A DNA stretch of 64,000 nt from Acetivibrio clariflavus DSM 19732 (GTDB lineage: Bacteria > Bacillota > Clostridia > Acetivibrionales > Acetivibrionaceae). The notes under the pieces are model-generated. The model was not told the origin of the DNA. It worked only from the letters and a program-made list of their open reading frames with translations, and did not search any database. Where the stretch lies: assembly GCF_000237085.1 (NCBI RefSeq), contig NC_016627.1, forward strand, positions 3,286,118 through 3,350,117, given 5' to 3'. Positions 17,739-27,355 of the stretch are shown one piece after another (position 1 is the stretch's first letter; each line of letters opens with the position of its first letter). A program made the translations under genes and the position numbers.

Positions 17739-19910
17739 TTATTCAGCTGCCTTTTCTTCCAATGCTTTTATGCAATTTACTATAACTGTGGCAACTTCCG
17801 CTCTTGTCACATTCTTCTTAGGTCTGAAGGTGTTGTCGGGATAACCTGCAACAATTTTCGTTTCCACAGCTTTAGCCACATATCCTATGGACCAGTTTCC
17901 TATATCTGCCTTGTCTGTAAAGGCAACTTCAGGATTTTGTACAGGTTCATACTTGTATGCCTTCATTACCATTACAACCATTTCTTCTCTTGTCAATTTG
18001 TTGGATGGTCTGAAGGTATTGTCCTCATAACCGACAATTATGTTATTATCCACTGCAGCCTGGATATATCCTGCAGCCCATTCACCAATTTCATCTTTGT
18101 CCTTAAATTTAAGTTCAGGATTTTCAACCGGAACAAGTCCTATAGCCCTTACTATTATTACAGCCATTTCAGCTCTTGTAATTTCAAGATCAGGTTTTAT
18201 TGTGCCATCAGGATATCCGGTCAACACTTTCTTATCGGCAAGTTCAAGTATGTTCTCCTTAGCCCAATGGTTATCGGTTAAATCCTTGAACGGATTGGCT
18301 GCCGGCACACTGGTTGGAACAGGCTCAGTTGCAACCGGTGTACTGGTTGGCAACGGTGTATTGGTTGGAGTAACAACAGGTGTATCACTGCTGCCGCTGC
18401 CTCCACCGGAACCACCTGAACCGCCGCTACCGCCGCTGCCGCCTGGTGTACCACTTGTCGGTGTCGGTGTCGGTTTTACATCGTTCGGATTCATCAATTT
18501 TCCGCTATATCCCAAACGTTCCTCATACAAGAATTTCTTAAAGTAATAAATCTCTTCATTGCTATGAGCATTTACCATAGCTTCAAATTCAGCTATATAA
18601 TCATCAAAGGAGTTAATACCTCTAGCATTTAATGAACTCATTGACTTAATCAATGTATCAAGCATTGGCTTGAATGTACTGTAAACTTTTAATTTTGATA
18701 CATCTATATCAATTTTATAGGGGTCATCTTTATCGTCAAAGATAAAATTACTTGTTGAGAGTCCTCTTAAAGTACCCATCATTTTAACAAACACAATAAA
18801 TCCTTTTTCGTCATCATAGTCACCGGTCAGCAAGAAGTTGATTCTTTCGGTAATATTACTGAATTTGGATGTATCAAAGTTCTCACTTTCAATGTCCATT
18901 CCAATAAATTTTATTGCCAGCTTAATTGCAACTTTATTGTCGTCAGCATAGGAAGCAAAAGCTTTCAACGCTGCCTCAATATCTTCTTTTGGCATTGAAC
19001 CCAATATCTTCTGAGCCTTTTCAATAGCTCCGTACAAGTCACCGGCAATCAATCTGTCCAAAACTTCTATCACGAACAGTTCTCTTTCAGCCTTGCTGAG
19101 AGATATCAGTTCAAGATAAAGTCTTTCGATAGGACTAATGCCCTGGTCGGTAGAAGGTTTTTTAAGGGTTCCGCTGTATCCTAAGCCTTCACTCTTTAAA
19201 AAGCGTTTGAAATTATAAATCTCTATATTTTCATAGGAATTTATTTCTTTTTCAACATAGTCAATAAAGTCATCAAAGGTATAAATTTTTCTGTTTTTAA
19301 GTGTCTGTATATGGCCTATAAGGCTGTCAAGCTGTTCTTTGAGCAAATTGCCTCCAACTTTTATCTGTAATTTATATTGGTCTGAAGGATCATCAAAGAA
19401 AGCATCTCTTCCTGTAAGCGCTTTAAGTCTTGTAAAGACGCTGACAAACAATCTTATACCTCTGTCATCATAGTAATCTCCTGTTACTTCATAGTTTATC
19501 ATCTTCTGTATACGCCTGAAGCCGAAAACAGTATAGTCCTTTGCTTCAATTTTGTTCAATGAAAAAGTTTCAATCATCAGCAAAAACAGACTTTTGTATG
19601 TACCGGACTTACTGAAATAGCTGGCAAATGACTTGAGCGCTGCGGTAATATCATCATCGTTGAGTGATACTATCTTTTTTACCTTACCCACATATTCCTG
19701 ATAATTGTCGGGTGTGACATCTTCAAGTATATCTACGAATTCGGATCTTGCATCATCGTCAAGTTCAATTACCTCAAGAATAAATTTCTGTACCGGGTCA
19801 AGGTTTGTACCAGCAGCATAGGATGTAGTAAACATCATTCCAAAAACCATTAACATAGTCAGCAGCAAACATATTAGCTTTCGTGAGAGTTTAGTCAGAC
19901 TTCTGTTCAC
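17739..19910 (-). CDS. S-layer homology protein with a duplicated unknown domain
   Basis: 723-residue secreted cell-surface protein. A signal peptide covers about residues 1-33. Residues about 37-255 and 262-475 are two copies of the same roughly 210-residue helical unit; matching anchors are FILEVIELDDDARSEF / YLELISLSKAERELF, ITAALKSFASY / IEAALKAFASY, TGDYYDDRGIRLFV / TGDYDDEKGFIVFV, and FLKSEGLGYSG / FLYEERLGYSG. A Pro/Thr, Gly/Ser linker with a GGSGGSGGSGG run follows (about 478-535). Three SLH domains from about 540 to the end anchor the protein to the wall (NHWAKENI, EWAAGYI and NWSIGYV openings). GTG start with GGGGG seven bases upstream. The function of the duplicated part is unknown. 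Confidence 0.92.
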   Translation of the reverse strand: MNRSLTKLSRKLICLLLTMLMVFGMMFTTSYAAGTNLDPVQKFILEVIELDDDARSEFVDILEDVTPDNYQEYVGKVKKIVSLNDDDITAALKSFASYFSKSGTYKSLFLLMIETFSLNKIEAKDYTVFGFRRIQKMINYEVTGDYYDDRGIRLFVSVFTRLKALTGRDAFFDDPSDQYKLQIKVGGNLLKEQLDSLIGHIQTLKNRKIYTFDDFIDYVEKEINSYENIEIYNFKRFLKSEGLGYSGTLKKPSTDQGISPIERLYLELISLSKAERELFVIEVLDRLIAGDLYGAIEKAQKILGSMPKEDIEAALKAFASYADDNKVAIKLAIKFIGMDIESENFDTSKFSNITERINFLLTGDYDDEKGFIVFVKMMGTLRGLSTSNFIFDDKDDPYKIDIDVSKLKVYSTFKPMLDTLIKSMSSLNARGINSFDDYIAEFEAMVNAHSNEEIYYFKKFLYEERLGYSGKLMNPNDVKPTPTPTSGTPGGSGGSGGSGGSGGGSGSSDTPVVTPTNTPLPTSTPVATEPVPTSVPAANPFKDLTDNHWAKENILELADKKVLTGYPDGTIKPDLEITRAEMAVIIVRAIGLVPVENPELKFKDKDEIGEWAAGYIQAAVDNNIIVGYEDNTFRPSNKLTREEMVVMVMKAYKYEPVQNPEVAFTDKADIGNWSIGYVAKAVETKIVAGYPDNTFRPKKNVTRAEVATVIVNCIKALEEKAAE

Positions 19911-20298
19911 ACATATTCCCCCTTAAACATCTTCAGAATATAAATAATACACTGATTTATTCAGTTAAAATAACAGCGCATTACATACAAAACAAATAAA
20001 ACCTATAAAAAAACTGTAAGCCAACCAAAAGAAGCGGATTAGAAATGCCAAATCATATATGAAGCCATTTTAAAAAACAATCGGTTACTTAATAAGAATT
20101 CTGACTTCATGGGCTTAAAACCGAAAATCATACAATTTCTATCTCTAAAACAGCTAAAGCCCTAAAATTAGCAAATTTATATACAAATTAATATGCAAAA
20201 TTTTCTATCAACCGTCAATATAATATTAGCATAGTTCAATAAGTATTTCAATAACGATTTGACATATATTTGCATTATATTTTTCGCATTTGTTTATA
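19911..20298. other. Upstream region of the SLH gene
   Basis: 388 bases between the SLH gene and the HIT gene. It holds a long leader for the SLH gene and the candidate promoter listed below; no reading frame is credible. The HIT gene has no clear terminator here. Confidence 0.5.
20190..20218 (-). promoter_or_regulatory. Candidate sigma-A promoter for the SLH gene
   Basis: On the leftward strand TTGACG (20213-20218), a 17-base spacer and CATATT (20190-20195). The -35 box matches five of six consensus bases and the -10 box four of six. It would give an mRNA leader of about 270 bases. Confidence 0.35.
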
Positions 20299-20643
20299 CT
20301 ATATTAAGCCCTGTCCAAGTTTTTTCCCTCCAATTAAATGATAGTGGAGGTGGAATACTGTCTGCCCTGCTTCCTCACCGCAATTGTTTATCAATCTGAA
20401 TCCTTTTTCGTCTATTCCCAGCTTAACTGCAATGTTCTTTGCAGCCAAATGTATATCTTTCATGATATCAGCATTCTGCTCATCCAGTTCCATTACATTT
20501 TTTATATGAATTTTCGGAATAATCAGCACATGTACCGGCGCAACAGGATTTATATCGTTAAAAGCTATTACTTTGTCATCCTCATATACAATTGTAGAAG
20601 GCAATTCCTTTCTTGCAATTTTACAGAAAATGCAATTTTCCAT
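20299..20643 (-). CDS. HIT-family (HinT-like) nucleotide phosphoramidase
   Basis: 114-residue histidine-triad protein. It begins MENCIFCKIARKELPSTIVY, contains FNDINPVAPVHVLIIPK, and ends with the catalytic triad HLHYHLIGGKKLG. HinT enzymes hydrolyse adenosine phosphoramidates and are near-universal housekeeping proteins. An ATG three codons earlier is immediately next to the ribosome site (AGGAAAGG), so the ATG at 20643, nine bases after it, is preferred. It follows alaS in the same direction. Confidence 0.95.
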   Translation of the reverse strand: MENCIFCKIARKELPSTIVYEDDKVIAFNDINPVAPVHVLIIPKIHIKNVMELDEQNADIMKDIHLAAKNIAVKLGIDEKGFRLINNCGEEAGQTVFHLHYHLIGGKKLGQGLI

Positions 20644-20714
20644 ATTAATCATCCTTTCCTATAATGTATTTTATACTTATGCTTTTGTTATTGCTTCTAT
20701 AAATTGCAAGCCTC

Positions 20715-20756
20715 AGTATAGGAATTTACAAAAATACTTTTATAAATTCCTATACT
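20715..20756. terminator. Perfect 14-bp hairpin downstream of alaS
   Basis: AGTATAGGAATTTA (20715-20728) and TAAATTCCTATACT (20743-20756) pair perfectly. It lies 50 bases beyond the alaS stop and 70 bases before the HIT start. The T-rich tail is on the plus side (CTTTTAAATT), so strand and strength are uncertain. Confidence 0.5.
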
Positions 20757-20805
20757 TTTAAATTCTCATAAAGAGGCTTAATCTTCTTTTAATTAAGAAC
20801 CAATT

Positions 20806-23445
20806 CTATTTCAATTGTGCTTCAACAACTTTGACCGAGTAATCCAGTGCCTCATCCAGTTTTGAAATATCCTTTCCTCCGGCCTGGGCCATATCCGGTC
20901 TTCCGCCACCGCCACCGCCGGCAATTTTTGCTACTTCTCTTATGATATTTCCCGAATGTATTCCCTTTGAAACAACATCTTTTGTGGCCATAACCACAAA
21001 GCTTACTTTTCCTTCATAACCGCTTCCTAACACTACCAATCCCGAACCCAGTTTATTTCGGATTGTGTCACCGGTATTTCTCAGTGCTTCCATGTCAAGC
21101 TGATCAAACCTTGCTTTAACCACCTTGACACCGTTTACATCTATTGCCTTTGAAAGAACTTCATCCAAAGAACTACTTACCAGTTTGCTGCGAAGCTGCT
21201 CTATTTCCTTTTGGGCGTTTTTCAACTCTGTCATAATGCTTTCTATTCTCTTTACACTATCCTGGGGTGATGTTTTCAAAGCTGTCGATATATCCGATAT
21301 AAGTTTTTCCCTGTCATGCAAATAAGCCAATGCCGCTTCACCTGTCAGAGCTTCGATTCTTCTTACCCCTGCAGCAACTCCGCTTTCACTTACTATTTTA
21401 ATAAATCCTGCCTGTGAAGTAGCCTTCAGGTGAGTACCGCCGCAAAACTCCATGCTGTAGTCCCCTATTTTTACAACTCTTACTATGCTTCCGTACTTCT
21501 CACCGAAAAGTGCGGTTGCACCAAGTCTCTTTGCCTCATCAATGGGAAGTTCCATAGTTTCAACCATAATGCTCTCTAAAATCTTGTCATTTACCTCTTT
21601 TTCAACCTTTGCAATTTCCTCCGGTGTCATGGCAGTAAAATGGGCAAAGTCAAATCTCAGGCGGTCGGGTTCTACCAATGAACCGGCCTGATGCACATGG
21701 TCACCCAATACATTTTTCAACGCTTTCTGTAAAAGATGGGTTGTGGTATGATTTCTTGCAATGGCCATCCTTCTCTTAGCGTCAATAGCTGCTTTGACAG
21801 AAGCACCAACTTTAACATTTCCTTTTTCCACCACACCATAGTGGAGATATTTTCCGTCTTCGGTTTTTTTACAGTCCTCAACTTTAATCTTTACTTCTTC
21901 GGACTCGATTACGCCTTTGTCACCGACCTGTCCACCGCTTTCGGCATAGAAAGGTGTCCTGTCAAGTATTAGTATTACTTCATCGCCCTCTGTTGCTGAC
22001 TCTGTAACCTGGTCATTTTTTATGATATACATTACCTTAGCTTCTGCAGCATTTTCCGAATATCCCAAAAACTCTGTCTTTATATTTTTGTCCAAAGTGG
22101 AATAAATATCATCAGACCATGCAGATCCTTGTTTTTTGAGATAATCCTCCTTTGCTATCTTTCTGTGTTTTTCCATCTCTTCCCTAAAGCCTTCTTCATC
22201 GACAGAAAGACCACTTTCTTCGGCTATTTCCCGGGTAAGATCTATGGGGAATCCATAGGTTCCATGCAGTTCAAAGGCCATTTCACCGGTTATTGTTTTG
22301 CTGTTCTTGGCCTTAGTCTCTTCAATATATTTACTTAATATGATAAGTCCCTGGTCAATGGTTAACTCAAACTTTTCTTCTTCATTTTTTATTACATCCT
22401 GTATATATTTTCTTTTCTCTTCAAGTTCAGGATATGCTTCTTTCGATTCATTTATTACGACCATGGCAATATCGTAAAGGAAAGGTTTGTTGATTCCCAA
22501 TAATTTTCCGTGCCTTGCAGCTCTTCTAAGAAGCCTTCTCAATACATATCCTCTTCCCTCATTGGAAGGTATTACACCATCGGAAACCATCATGGTGGTA
22601 CTTCTGATATGGTCTGTTATTACCCTTATGGAAATATCTTTTTTCTCCGACTCATGATATTTTACGCCGGCTGTCTTGCACACATAGTCCAGTACATTTC
22701 TTACGGTATCAACCTCAAAGAGGTTGTCCACATCCTGCATAATACAAGCTAATCTTTCCAGACCCATTCCGGTATCTATGTTGGGGTTGGGAAGCCTTGT
22801 GTAATTTCCGTCTTCATCTTTGTTAAACTGGGTGAAAACAAGGTTCCAGAATTCTATAAAGCGGTCGCAGTCACAGCCCACTTTACAGTCAGGCTTTCCG
22901 CAGCCTTTTTCCACTCCACGGTCAAAATAGATTTCGGAACATGGTCCGCAAGGCCCTGTACCGTGTTCCCAGAAATTATCCTTCTTGCCCATCCTTACTA
23001 TTCTTTCGGCCGGAACACCCACATCCTTGTTCCATATTTCAAAGGCTTCGTCGTCTTCCTCGTAAATGCTGACCCAAAGCCTGTCCACAGGCATTTTCAG
23101 TTCCTGGGTTACAAATTCCCAAGCCCATGGAATAGCCTCTTTTTTGAAATAATCCCCAAAGGAGAAGTTACCCAGCATTTCAAAAAATGTGCCATGTCTT
23201 GCAGTCTTACCCACGTTTTCAATGTCGGGTGTCCTTATACATTTCTGGCATGTGGTCACCCTTCTTCTGGGCGGTTCTTCCTTGCCGGTAAAGTACGGTT
23301 TCAAAGGTGCCATTCCTGAATTTATCAACAGAAGGCTCGGGTCATTTTGCGGAATAAGCGAAAAGCTTGGAAGTCTCAAGTGCCCTTTGCCTTCAAAGAA
23401 TTTAAGATATCTCTCTCTTAATTCATTTAACCCCAATTTCTGCAT
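20806..23445 (-). CDS. alaS: Alanyl-tRNA synthetase
   Basis: Full-length 879-residue class II synthetase charging tRNA-Ala. The catalytic domain opens [19 protein letters not shown] with motif 1 at [14 protein letters not shown] and motif 2/3 elements [20 protein letters not shown] and [12 protein letters not shown]. The editing domain has the zinc-binding pair [11 protein letters not shown] (about residue 570) and [15 protein letters not shown] (about 672). The C-terminal oligomerisation and C-Ala domain ends with [17 protein letters not shown]. Transcription starts from a strong promoter 100 bases upstream with a hairpin in the leader. Confidence 0.98.
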   Translation of the reverse strand: MQKLGLNELRERYLKFFEGKGHLRLPSFSLIPQNDPSLLLINSGMAPLKPYFTGKEEPPRRRVTTCQKCIRTPDIENVGKTARHGTFFEMLGNFSFGDYFKKEAIPWAWEFVTQELKMPVDRLWVSIYEEDDEAFEIWNKDVGVPAERIVRMGKKDNFWEHGTGPCGPCSEIYFDRGVEKGCGKPDCKVGCDCDRFIEFWNLVFTQFNKDEDGNYTRLPNPNIDTGMGLERLACIMQDVDNLFEVDTVRNVLDYVCKTAGVKYHESEKKDISIRVITDHIRSTTMMVSDGVIPSNEGRGYVLRRLLRRAARHGKLLGINKPFLYDIAMVVINESKEAYPELEEKRKYIQDVIKNEEEKFELTIDQGLIILSKYIEETKAKNSKTITGEMAFELHGTYGFPIDLTREIAEESGLSVDEEGFREEMEKHRKIAKEDYLKKQGSAWSDDIYSTLDKNIKTEFLGYSENAAEAKVMYIIKNDQVTESATEGDEVILILDRTPFYAESGGQVGDKGVIESEEVKIKVEDCKKTEDGKYLHYGVVEKGNVKVGASVKAAIDAKRRMAIARNHTTTHLLQKALKNVLGDHVHQAGSLVEPDRLRFDFAHFTAMTPEEIAKVEKEVNDKILESIMVETMELPIDEAKRLGATALFGEKYGSIVRVVKIGDYSMEFCGGTHLKATSQAGFIKIVSESGVAAGVRRIEALTGEAALAYLHDREKLISDISTALKTSPQDSVKRIESIMTELKNAQKEIEQLRSKLVSSSLDEVLSKAIDVNGVKVVKARFDQLDMEALRNTGDTIRNKLGSGLVVLGSGYEGKVSFVVMATKDVVSKGIHSGNIIREVAKIAGGGGGGRPDMAQAGGKDISKLDEALDYSVKVVEAQLK

Positions 23446-23482
23446 CTTCCTCTTCCTCTCCTATAACTATATAAAATAAAAG

Positions 23483-23515
23483 CTCTCTCCCAGATTTAAA
23501 AAAGACGGGCGAGAG
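23483..23515 (-). promoter_or_regulatory. Leader hairpin with T-rich tail before alaS (possible attenuator)
   Basis: On the leftward transcript CTCTCGCCC and GGGAGAGAG form a 9-bp stem with one mismatch, followed by CTTTTATTTTAT. It lies downstream of the alaS promoter and before its start, as an attenuator would. No T-box sequence (GGGTGGNACCGCG) or long specifier stem is present. Confidence 0.5.
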
Positions 23516-23547
23516 TTCCCTTTCAAGTTCTTTCACTTATTAGTAAA

Positions 23548-23576
23548 ATTATATAAAAGTATTTTTTCAGTGTCAA
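23548..23576 (-). promoter_or_regulatory. Consensus sigma-A promoter of alaS
   Basis: TTGACA (23571-23576), a 17-base spacer, and TATAAT (23548-23553) on the leftward strand: exact consensus for both boxes with ideal spacing. It begins 12 bases below the stop of the upstream transporter gene. Confidence 0.85.
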
Positions 23577-23587
23577 GGATTTTGAGG

Positions 23588-24637
23588 TTATACTATGGCT
23601 TCAATGGTACGTTTGCCTATGATCTTTATAATTGCGGCTATGGGCACTGAAATGAGCATTCCTATTATTCCAAAAAATTCACCGCCGATAAGAACTGCCA
23701 GTATTGTAGTAACAGGATGAAGGCCAAGTCTTCCCTCTATAATCTTTGGTGAAATAAAACCGTTGTCCAGCTGCTGTACAATGATAAAGGCAACCACAGT
23801 CCATAAAGCTTTTGCCGGCGATTCAATCAGTGCAATGGCAACCGCCGGAATGGCACCTATAAAAGGCCCGAAATAAGGAATTATATTGGCAATTCCTCCT
23901 ATCATTCCTAAAATTAAAGGATATTTCACTCCCACCAAAATCAGGGCTATGGTTTCCAAAATACCGATAATCAGGGCTGTCAGCAACTGTCCCTGAATAA
24001 ATCTCGACAAAACACCGTTAATCTCCCGGAAGGTAACGATTACCCAGCTTCTCCAGCTTCTTGGAACCAGAGATAAGGAAACGTTCTTGAAATATTCTGC
24101 ATCCTTTAAAATATAATAGGCGATAACCATTGCAAGTATCAGGTCAAAAAATGTACTCACTGTCTTTGCAAGGCCGGCAAGGGTATTCCTCAGAGCATCC
24201 TTAACCATATTTTCAACTATTGCAACCCCATTGTTCAGTTCCCGGAAAATAGCACTTTTAATGTCATCCGGCCATTTACTTGAAGATATTACTCTTACCA
24301 CTCCGTTAAAATTATCGCTGAATTCCAAAGTAATGCCGGGCAGAATATTAATAAGTTCCCGGGTATTATTTATCATCTGGGGCACTATAAATATCATAAG
24401 CAACGTCAGCATAATCCCGAAAACCAAATATATCAGCATAATTGCCGTGGACCTTTTGATATTTTTTTCTTCCAGCTTTATTACCAACGGGTGCAGCATA
24501 TATGAAATGATAATAGCCATTATAAAAGGCAGGAATATTTTTCCTATTTTCCCCCGGTATATGTAGAAAAATATAATAATACCTGTCAATAGCATTAACA
24601 TTATCAAATAAAATATTGTTTTTCTTTTTCCAGGCAT
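23588..24637 (-). CDS. AI-2E family (PerM/UPF0118) transporter
   Basis: 349-residue polytopic membrane protein of the AI-2E exporter family, whose members export small metabolites or act as Na+/H+ antiporters. About seven to eight hydrophobic segments are visible, with the family landmarks FLPFIMAIIISYMLHPLV near the start, LSRFIQGQLLTALIIGILE, GGIANIIPYFGPFIGAIPA and the C-terminal PIAAIIKIIGKR. GGGAAGGG nine bases before the ATG. It lies upstream of alaS, as in some other Clostridia, but alaS has its own promoter. The substrate is unknown. Confidence 0.9.
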   Translation of the reverse strand: MPGKRKTIFYLIMLMLLTGIIIFFYIYRGKIGKIFLPFIMAIIISYMLHPLVIKLEEKNIKRSTAIMLIYLVFGIMLTLLMIFIVPQMINNTRELINILPGITLEFSDNFNGVVRVISSSKWPDDIKSAIFRELNNGVAIVENMVKDALRNTLAGLAKTVSTFFDLILAMVIAYYILKDAEYFKNVSLSLVPRSWRSWVIVTFREINGVLSRFIQGQLLTALIIGILETIALILVGVKYPLILGMIGGIANIIPYFGPFIGAIPAVAIALIESPAKALWTVVAFIIVQQLDNGFISPKIIEGRLGLHPVTTILAVLIGGEFFGIIGMLISVPIAAIIKIIGKRTIEAIV

Positions 24638-24689
24638 ACTTATTATCCCTTCCCGGTTATATGTATGACAGTTTATTATCGGTATGTAT

Positions 24690-24715
24690 TAAAGACTGGA
24701 TTTCTCCAGTCTTTA
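24690..24715 (-). terminator. Hairpin between the small glycine-rich gene and the AI-2E gene
   Basis: TAAAGACTGGA and TCCAGTCTTTA form a perfect 11-bp stem with a four-base loop. The stem's own TCTTTA end forms only a short T-run leftward. Likely terminates the 24792-24974 gene. Confidence 0.6.
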
Positions 24716-24791
24716 AGAGGATTTGAAAGTATGTGCCTTTTCCCTTCGCGAATCGAAGAAAGAAAAGAATAGGGATATTCTAAAAAGAGTA

Positions 24792-24974
24792 TTATCTAAG
24801 CCAATCCATAACATCTCCAATGATGGTTCCGGATTTCCTCATAAATTCCATACCTTTTCTTCTCATTCTTTTCCTTGTTCTATTGCTCATAATATCAGAG
24901 TTTATCGCCATTCCAACCGAAGCACCTATCATGCTCCCAATCAATATTCCTTTTGCAAAACCACTTCTTCTCAT
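24792..24974 (-). CDS. Small membrane-associated protein, glycine-zipper like
   Basis: 60 residues. Residues 6-25 (FAKGILIGSMIGASVGMAI) form one glycine-rich hydrophobic helix of the YtxH/glycine-zipper kind; the rest is strongly basic (RTRKRMRRKGMEFMRKSG). A good ribosome site (AGAGAGGTG) precedes the ATG. It is next to the PRC-barrel gene in the same direction. Function unknown. Confidence 0.75.
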   Translation of the reverse strand: MRRSGFAKGILIGSMIGASVGMAINSDIMSNRTRKRMRRKGMEFMRKSGTIIGDVMDWLR

Positions 24975-25022
24975 ATTTTCACCTCTCTTTTGTTTATTGT
25001 GCTCATTTATACAATAAATATG

Positions 25023-25562
25023 TTATCTTTTTTTGTCTTTGATAATATTACTTATTCCACCACCTGTTTCCATTATTTCCTCTACGGCATCATTGCCCAC
25101 CAATATAATCTCTTCTCCGAATTCAACCTTTCCGATTAAGGGAAGTACACTTCTTCCCTTTACAAGGTCGTGAATCAGTCCGTCAGAGATCTCAACCCCT
25201 TCAATACAGTTGTTTTTATAGTCGAATATCACGTCTTTGACTATTCCCACATCTTCACCTTTTTTTGAGATAACCCTTAATCCGATTACTTCTCCTTTTT
25301 CAGTAAATTCATGGCTGTTTTTGGTCTTTTTTAAATCTTTCAGACTGTCTTCATCTTTTATAATAACTGCATCTTTTCCTATATTAATTATGTCTTCGGT
25401 GTAAATAATTTTTTTATTGAATTCAAAGCTTTTGCACTCCAGCAAAAAAGCCAGAATTTTTTTCTTTTTAGGACAAAAAAATATATTTTTCACGTTTCCC
25501 ACTTTTTTGCCGTTATTAAGACTGATTACCGGCAATCCCAGTACCTCACTATACTTTTGCAC
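25023..25562 (-). CDS. PRC-barrel domain protein (two copies)
   Basis: 179 residues with two PRC-barrel-like halves. The first runs over about residues 1-75 (GLPVISLNNGKKVGNVKNIF) and the second over about 88-165 (GLRVISKKGEDVGIVKDVIF). PRC-barrels occur in RimM, photosynthetic reaction centres and YlmC/YmxH sporulation proteins; in Clostridia such proteins are often associated with sporulation or membranes, but no function is established here. GTG start. The ribosome site GGAGAG lies in the loop of a small hairpin (CGAAC with GTTCG at 25564-25581) directly before the start, which could tune translation. Confidence 0.82.
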   Translation of the reverse strand: MQKYSEVLGLPVISLNNGKKVGNVKNIFFCPKKKKILAFLLECKSFEFNKKIIYTEDIINIGKDAVIIKDEDSLKDLKKTKNSHEFTEKGEVIGLRVISKKGEDVGIVKDVIFDYKNNCIEGVEISDGLIHDLVKGRSVLPLIGKVEFGEEIILVGNDAVEEIMETGGGISNIIKDKKR

Positions 25563-25916
25563 CGAACATCTCTCCGTTCGTATAAGCCCTTGTCCCTTCT
25601 TCTGCCCATTTTTTTAAAAAAGCAATTCGATTGCTATTAATTTATGTTTACAAGTATTATTTCTCGTATAATGTAAAAAAATACACAACTTTCGGTTTGA
25701 CTAAAATTTCAAATTCAGATAAAATAAAAAAGTTGTCGTTTACTAAATTTAATACATATTGGCAATATGAAAAAGTTTATAATCGGCATTTTTAACTCAT
25801 TCATTATTTGAATGCATAGTAATTATTAAATATGAAGTATTCGACAGTTTAAAGAATCAAATCAGTAAAAAATATTAATTTTTATATTTTATGTATTATG
25901 TGAGGCTGGTGTTATA
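25563..25916. other. Divergent intergenic region
   Basis: 354 bases between the leftward PRC-barrel gene and the rightward DUF1015 gene. It contains the promoter listed below, flanked by an inverted repeat ACAACTTT / AAAAGTTGT (about 25685-25692 and 25729-25737), which could be an operator. Otherwise AT-rich with no reading frame. Confidence 0.5.
25697..25725 (+). promoter_or_regulatory. Candidate sigma-A promoter of the DUF1015 gene
   Basis: TTGACT, a 17-base spacer and TAAAAT, each one base from consensus. It gives a leader of about 185 bases. The inverted repeat ACAACTTT / AAAAGTTGT brackets it. Confidence 0.5.
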
Positions 25917-27275
25917 ATGGATAGTTTGAGTTATTTTGAAAAGATTGGCGTGAAAATACCTACTGTTTTGCTTCCCAAAAAGGACATTGACATGACCAAA
26001 TGGTCGGTTATTGCATGTGACCAGTATACCTCTGAGCCGGAATACTGGGCCAAAGTGGAAAGTATAGTTGGAGACAGCCCTTCCGCACTTAAACTGACTT
26101 TTCCTGAAGTATATCTTGAAAGCGGAAACAGCGAAGAGAGAATTACCAAAATTAACAGCACCATGGAAAAATACATCAAAGAAAATATTCTCGAAGCCCA
26201 TGGACCTTGTTTTATCTATGTAGACAGAAAGACTTCCCACACACCTTCAAGAAAAGGGTTAATAATAGCCATAGACCTGGAAAAATACGATTACTCGCCG
26301 GGATCTCAATCTTTGATACGGGCAACGGAAGGAACAGTAATTGAAAGACTTCCTCCCAGAATCAAAATTAGGGAAAAAGCTTCTTTAGAGCTTCCCCATG
26401 TCATGCTTCTGATTGATGACCCCGAAAAGACAGTTATTGAGCCGCTGGCTGAAAAAGCAGACTCCTTTGAAAAGGTGTATGATTTTGATTTGATGATGAA
26501 TAGCGGCCACATTAAGGGCTACAAAATCGACGATGAAGAAACCATAGGCAGTATTCTCTCAGCCCTTGAAAAGCTAGCTGATCCCGATACCTTCCGCAAA
26601 AAGTATTCGGTCGGAACGGACAAGGACGTGCTGTTGTTCGCCGTGGGAGACGGCAATCATTCTCTTGCAACGGCTAAAGCCCATTGGGAACTCATAAAAA
26701 ACAGCTGCCTGCCCCGGGAACTTGAGAGCCACCCTGCAAGGTATGCTCTGGTTGAAGTAGTTAATGTGCACGATTCCGGTCTTACTTTCGAGCCTATTCA
26801 CAGGGTTGTATTCAATATAAATCCCGATGAGCTGTTAGACAGTATGGTAAGCTTTTATAAAGACGAAAATTGTTCCTATAGAAAGTTAAGCTCCATGGAG
26901 TCAATACTTAACGAGCTTCAGGCTTTAAATTCAAACAAGCACTCCCATGCAATAGGTTTTTGCACCAATGAAGGTTTTGGGATAATAGAAGTTGCCAATC
27001 CGTCCCGCAATCTTGAAGTTGGCACTCTTCAAGCATTCCTTGATGTATATATAAAGCATAACAATGATATTAAAGTCGACTATATACATGGTGAAGATGC
27101 AGTACTGAAGCTGGGTACCCAGAAGCAAAACATCGGTTTCTTCCTTCCGAAAATGAGTAAGCACGACCTGTTTAAAACGGTAATTCTTGACGGTGTGCTG
27201 CCGCGTAAGACCTTCTCTATGGGTGAAGCCGATGAAAAGAGATTTTATCTCGAGTGCAGGAAAATAACGAGATAA
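25917..27275 (+). CDS. DUF1015 family protein
   Basis: 452-residue cytosolic protein of the widespread DUF1015 family, for which no enzymatic role is settled. Family blocks visible: TKWSVIACDQYTSEPEYW near residue 25, FIYVDRKT, GLIIAIDLEKYDYSPGS, RATEGTVIERLPPR, FAVGDGNHSLATAKAHWE near residue 240, HPARYALVEVVNVHD and DYIHGEDAV. Length is typical. GAGG lies 11 bases upstream. It is a single-gene rightward unit among leftward neighbours. Confidence 0.92.
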   Translation: MDSLSYFEKIGVKIPTVLLPKKDIDMTKWSVIACDQYTSEPEYWAKVESIVGDSPSALKLTFPEVYLESGNSEERITKINSTMEKYIKENILEAHGPCFIYVDRKTSHTPSRKGLIIAIDLEKYDYSPGSQSLIRATEGTVIERLPPRIKIREKASLELPHVMLLIDDPEKTVIEPLAEKADSFEKVYDFDLMMNSGHIKGYKIDDEETIGSILSALEKLADPDTFRKKYSVGTDKDVLLFAVGDGNHSLATAKAHWELIKNSCLPRELESHPARYALVEVVNVHDSGLTFEPIHRVVFNINPDELLDSMVSFYKDENCSYRKLSSMESILNELQALNSNKHSHAIGFCTNEGFGIIEVANPSRNLEVGTLQAFLDVYIKHNNDIKVDYIHGEDAVLKLGTQKQNIGFFLPKMSKHDLFKTVILDGVLPRKTFSMGEADEKRFYLECRKITR

Positions 27276-27289
27276 CGAGATAATAAAAA

Positions 27290-27333
27290 AACGCCTATGT
27301 AAATTCTCTTGGGAGAGAAATTACATAGGCGTT
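27290..27333. terminator. Strong terminator between convergent DUF1015 and rsgI genes
   Basis: A 20-bp stem (AACGCCTATGTAAATTCTCT with its complement, one mismatch) around a TGGG loop. On the leftward strand it is followed by seven T residues, making a textbook terminator for rsgI. On the plus strand the tail is weaker. Confidence 0.88.
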
Positions 27334-27355
27334 AAAATTCTCCATCCATATTGTA

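Noticed and set aside
18040-18546. 168-residue plus-strand frame
   Set aside because: Antisense to the SLH protein gene; its Pro/Leu-rich sequence mirrors the Gly/Ser/Thr linker codons.
23446-23587. T-box riboswitch upstream of alaS
   Set aside because: The leader is only about 100 bases and lacks the T-box consensus and the specifier stem.
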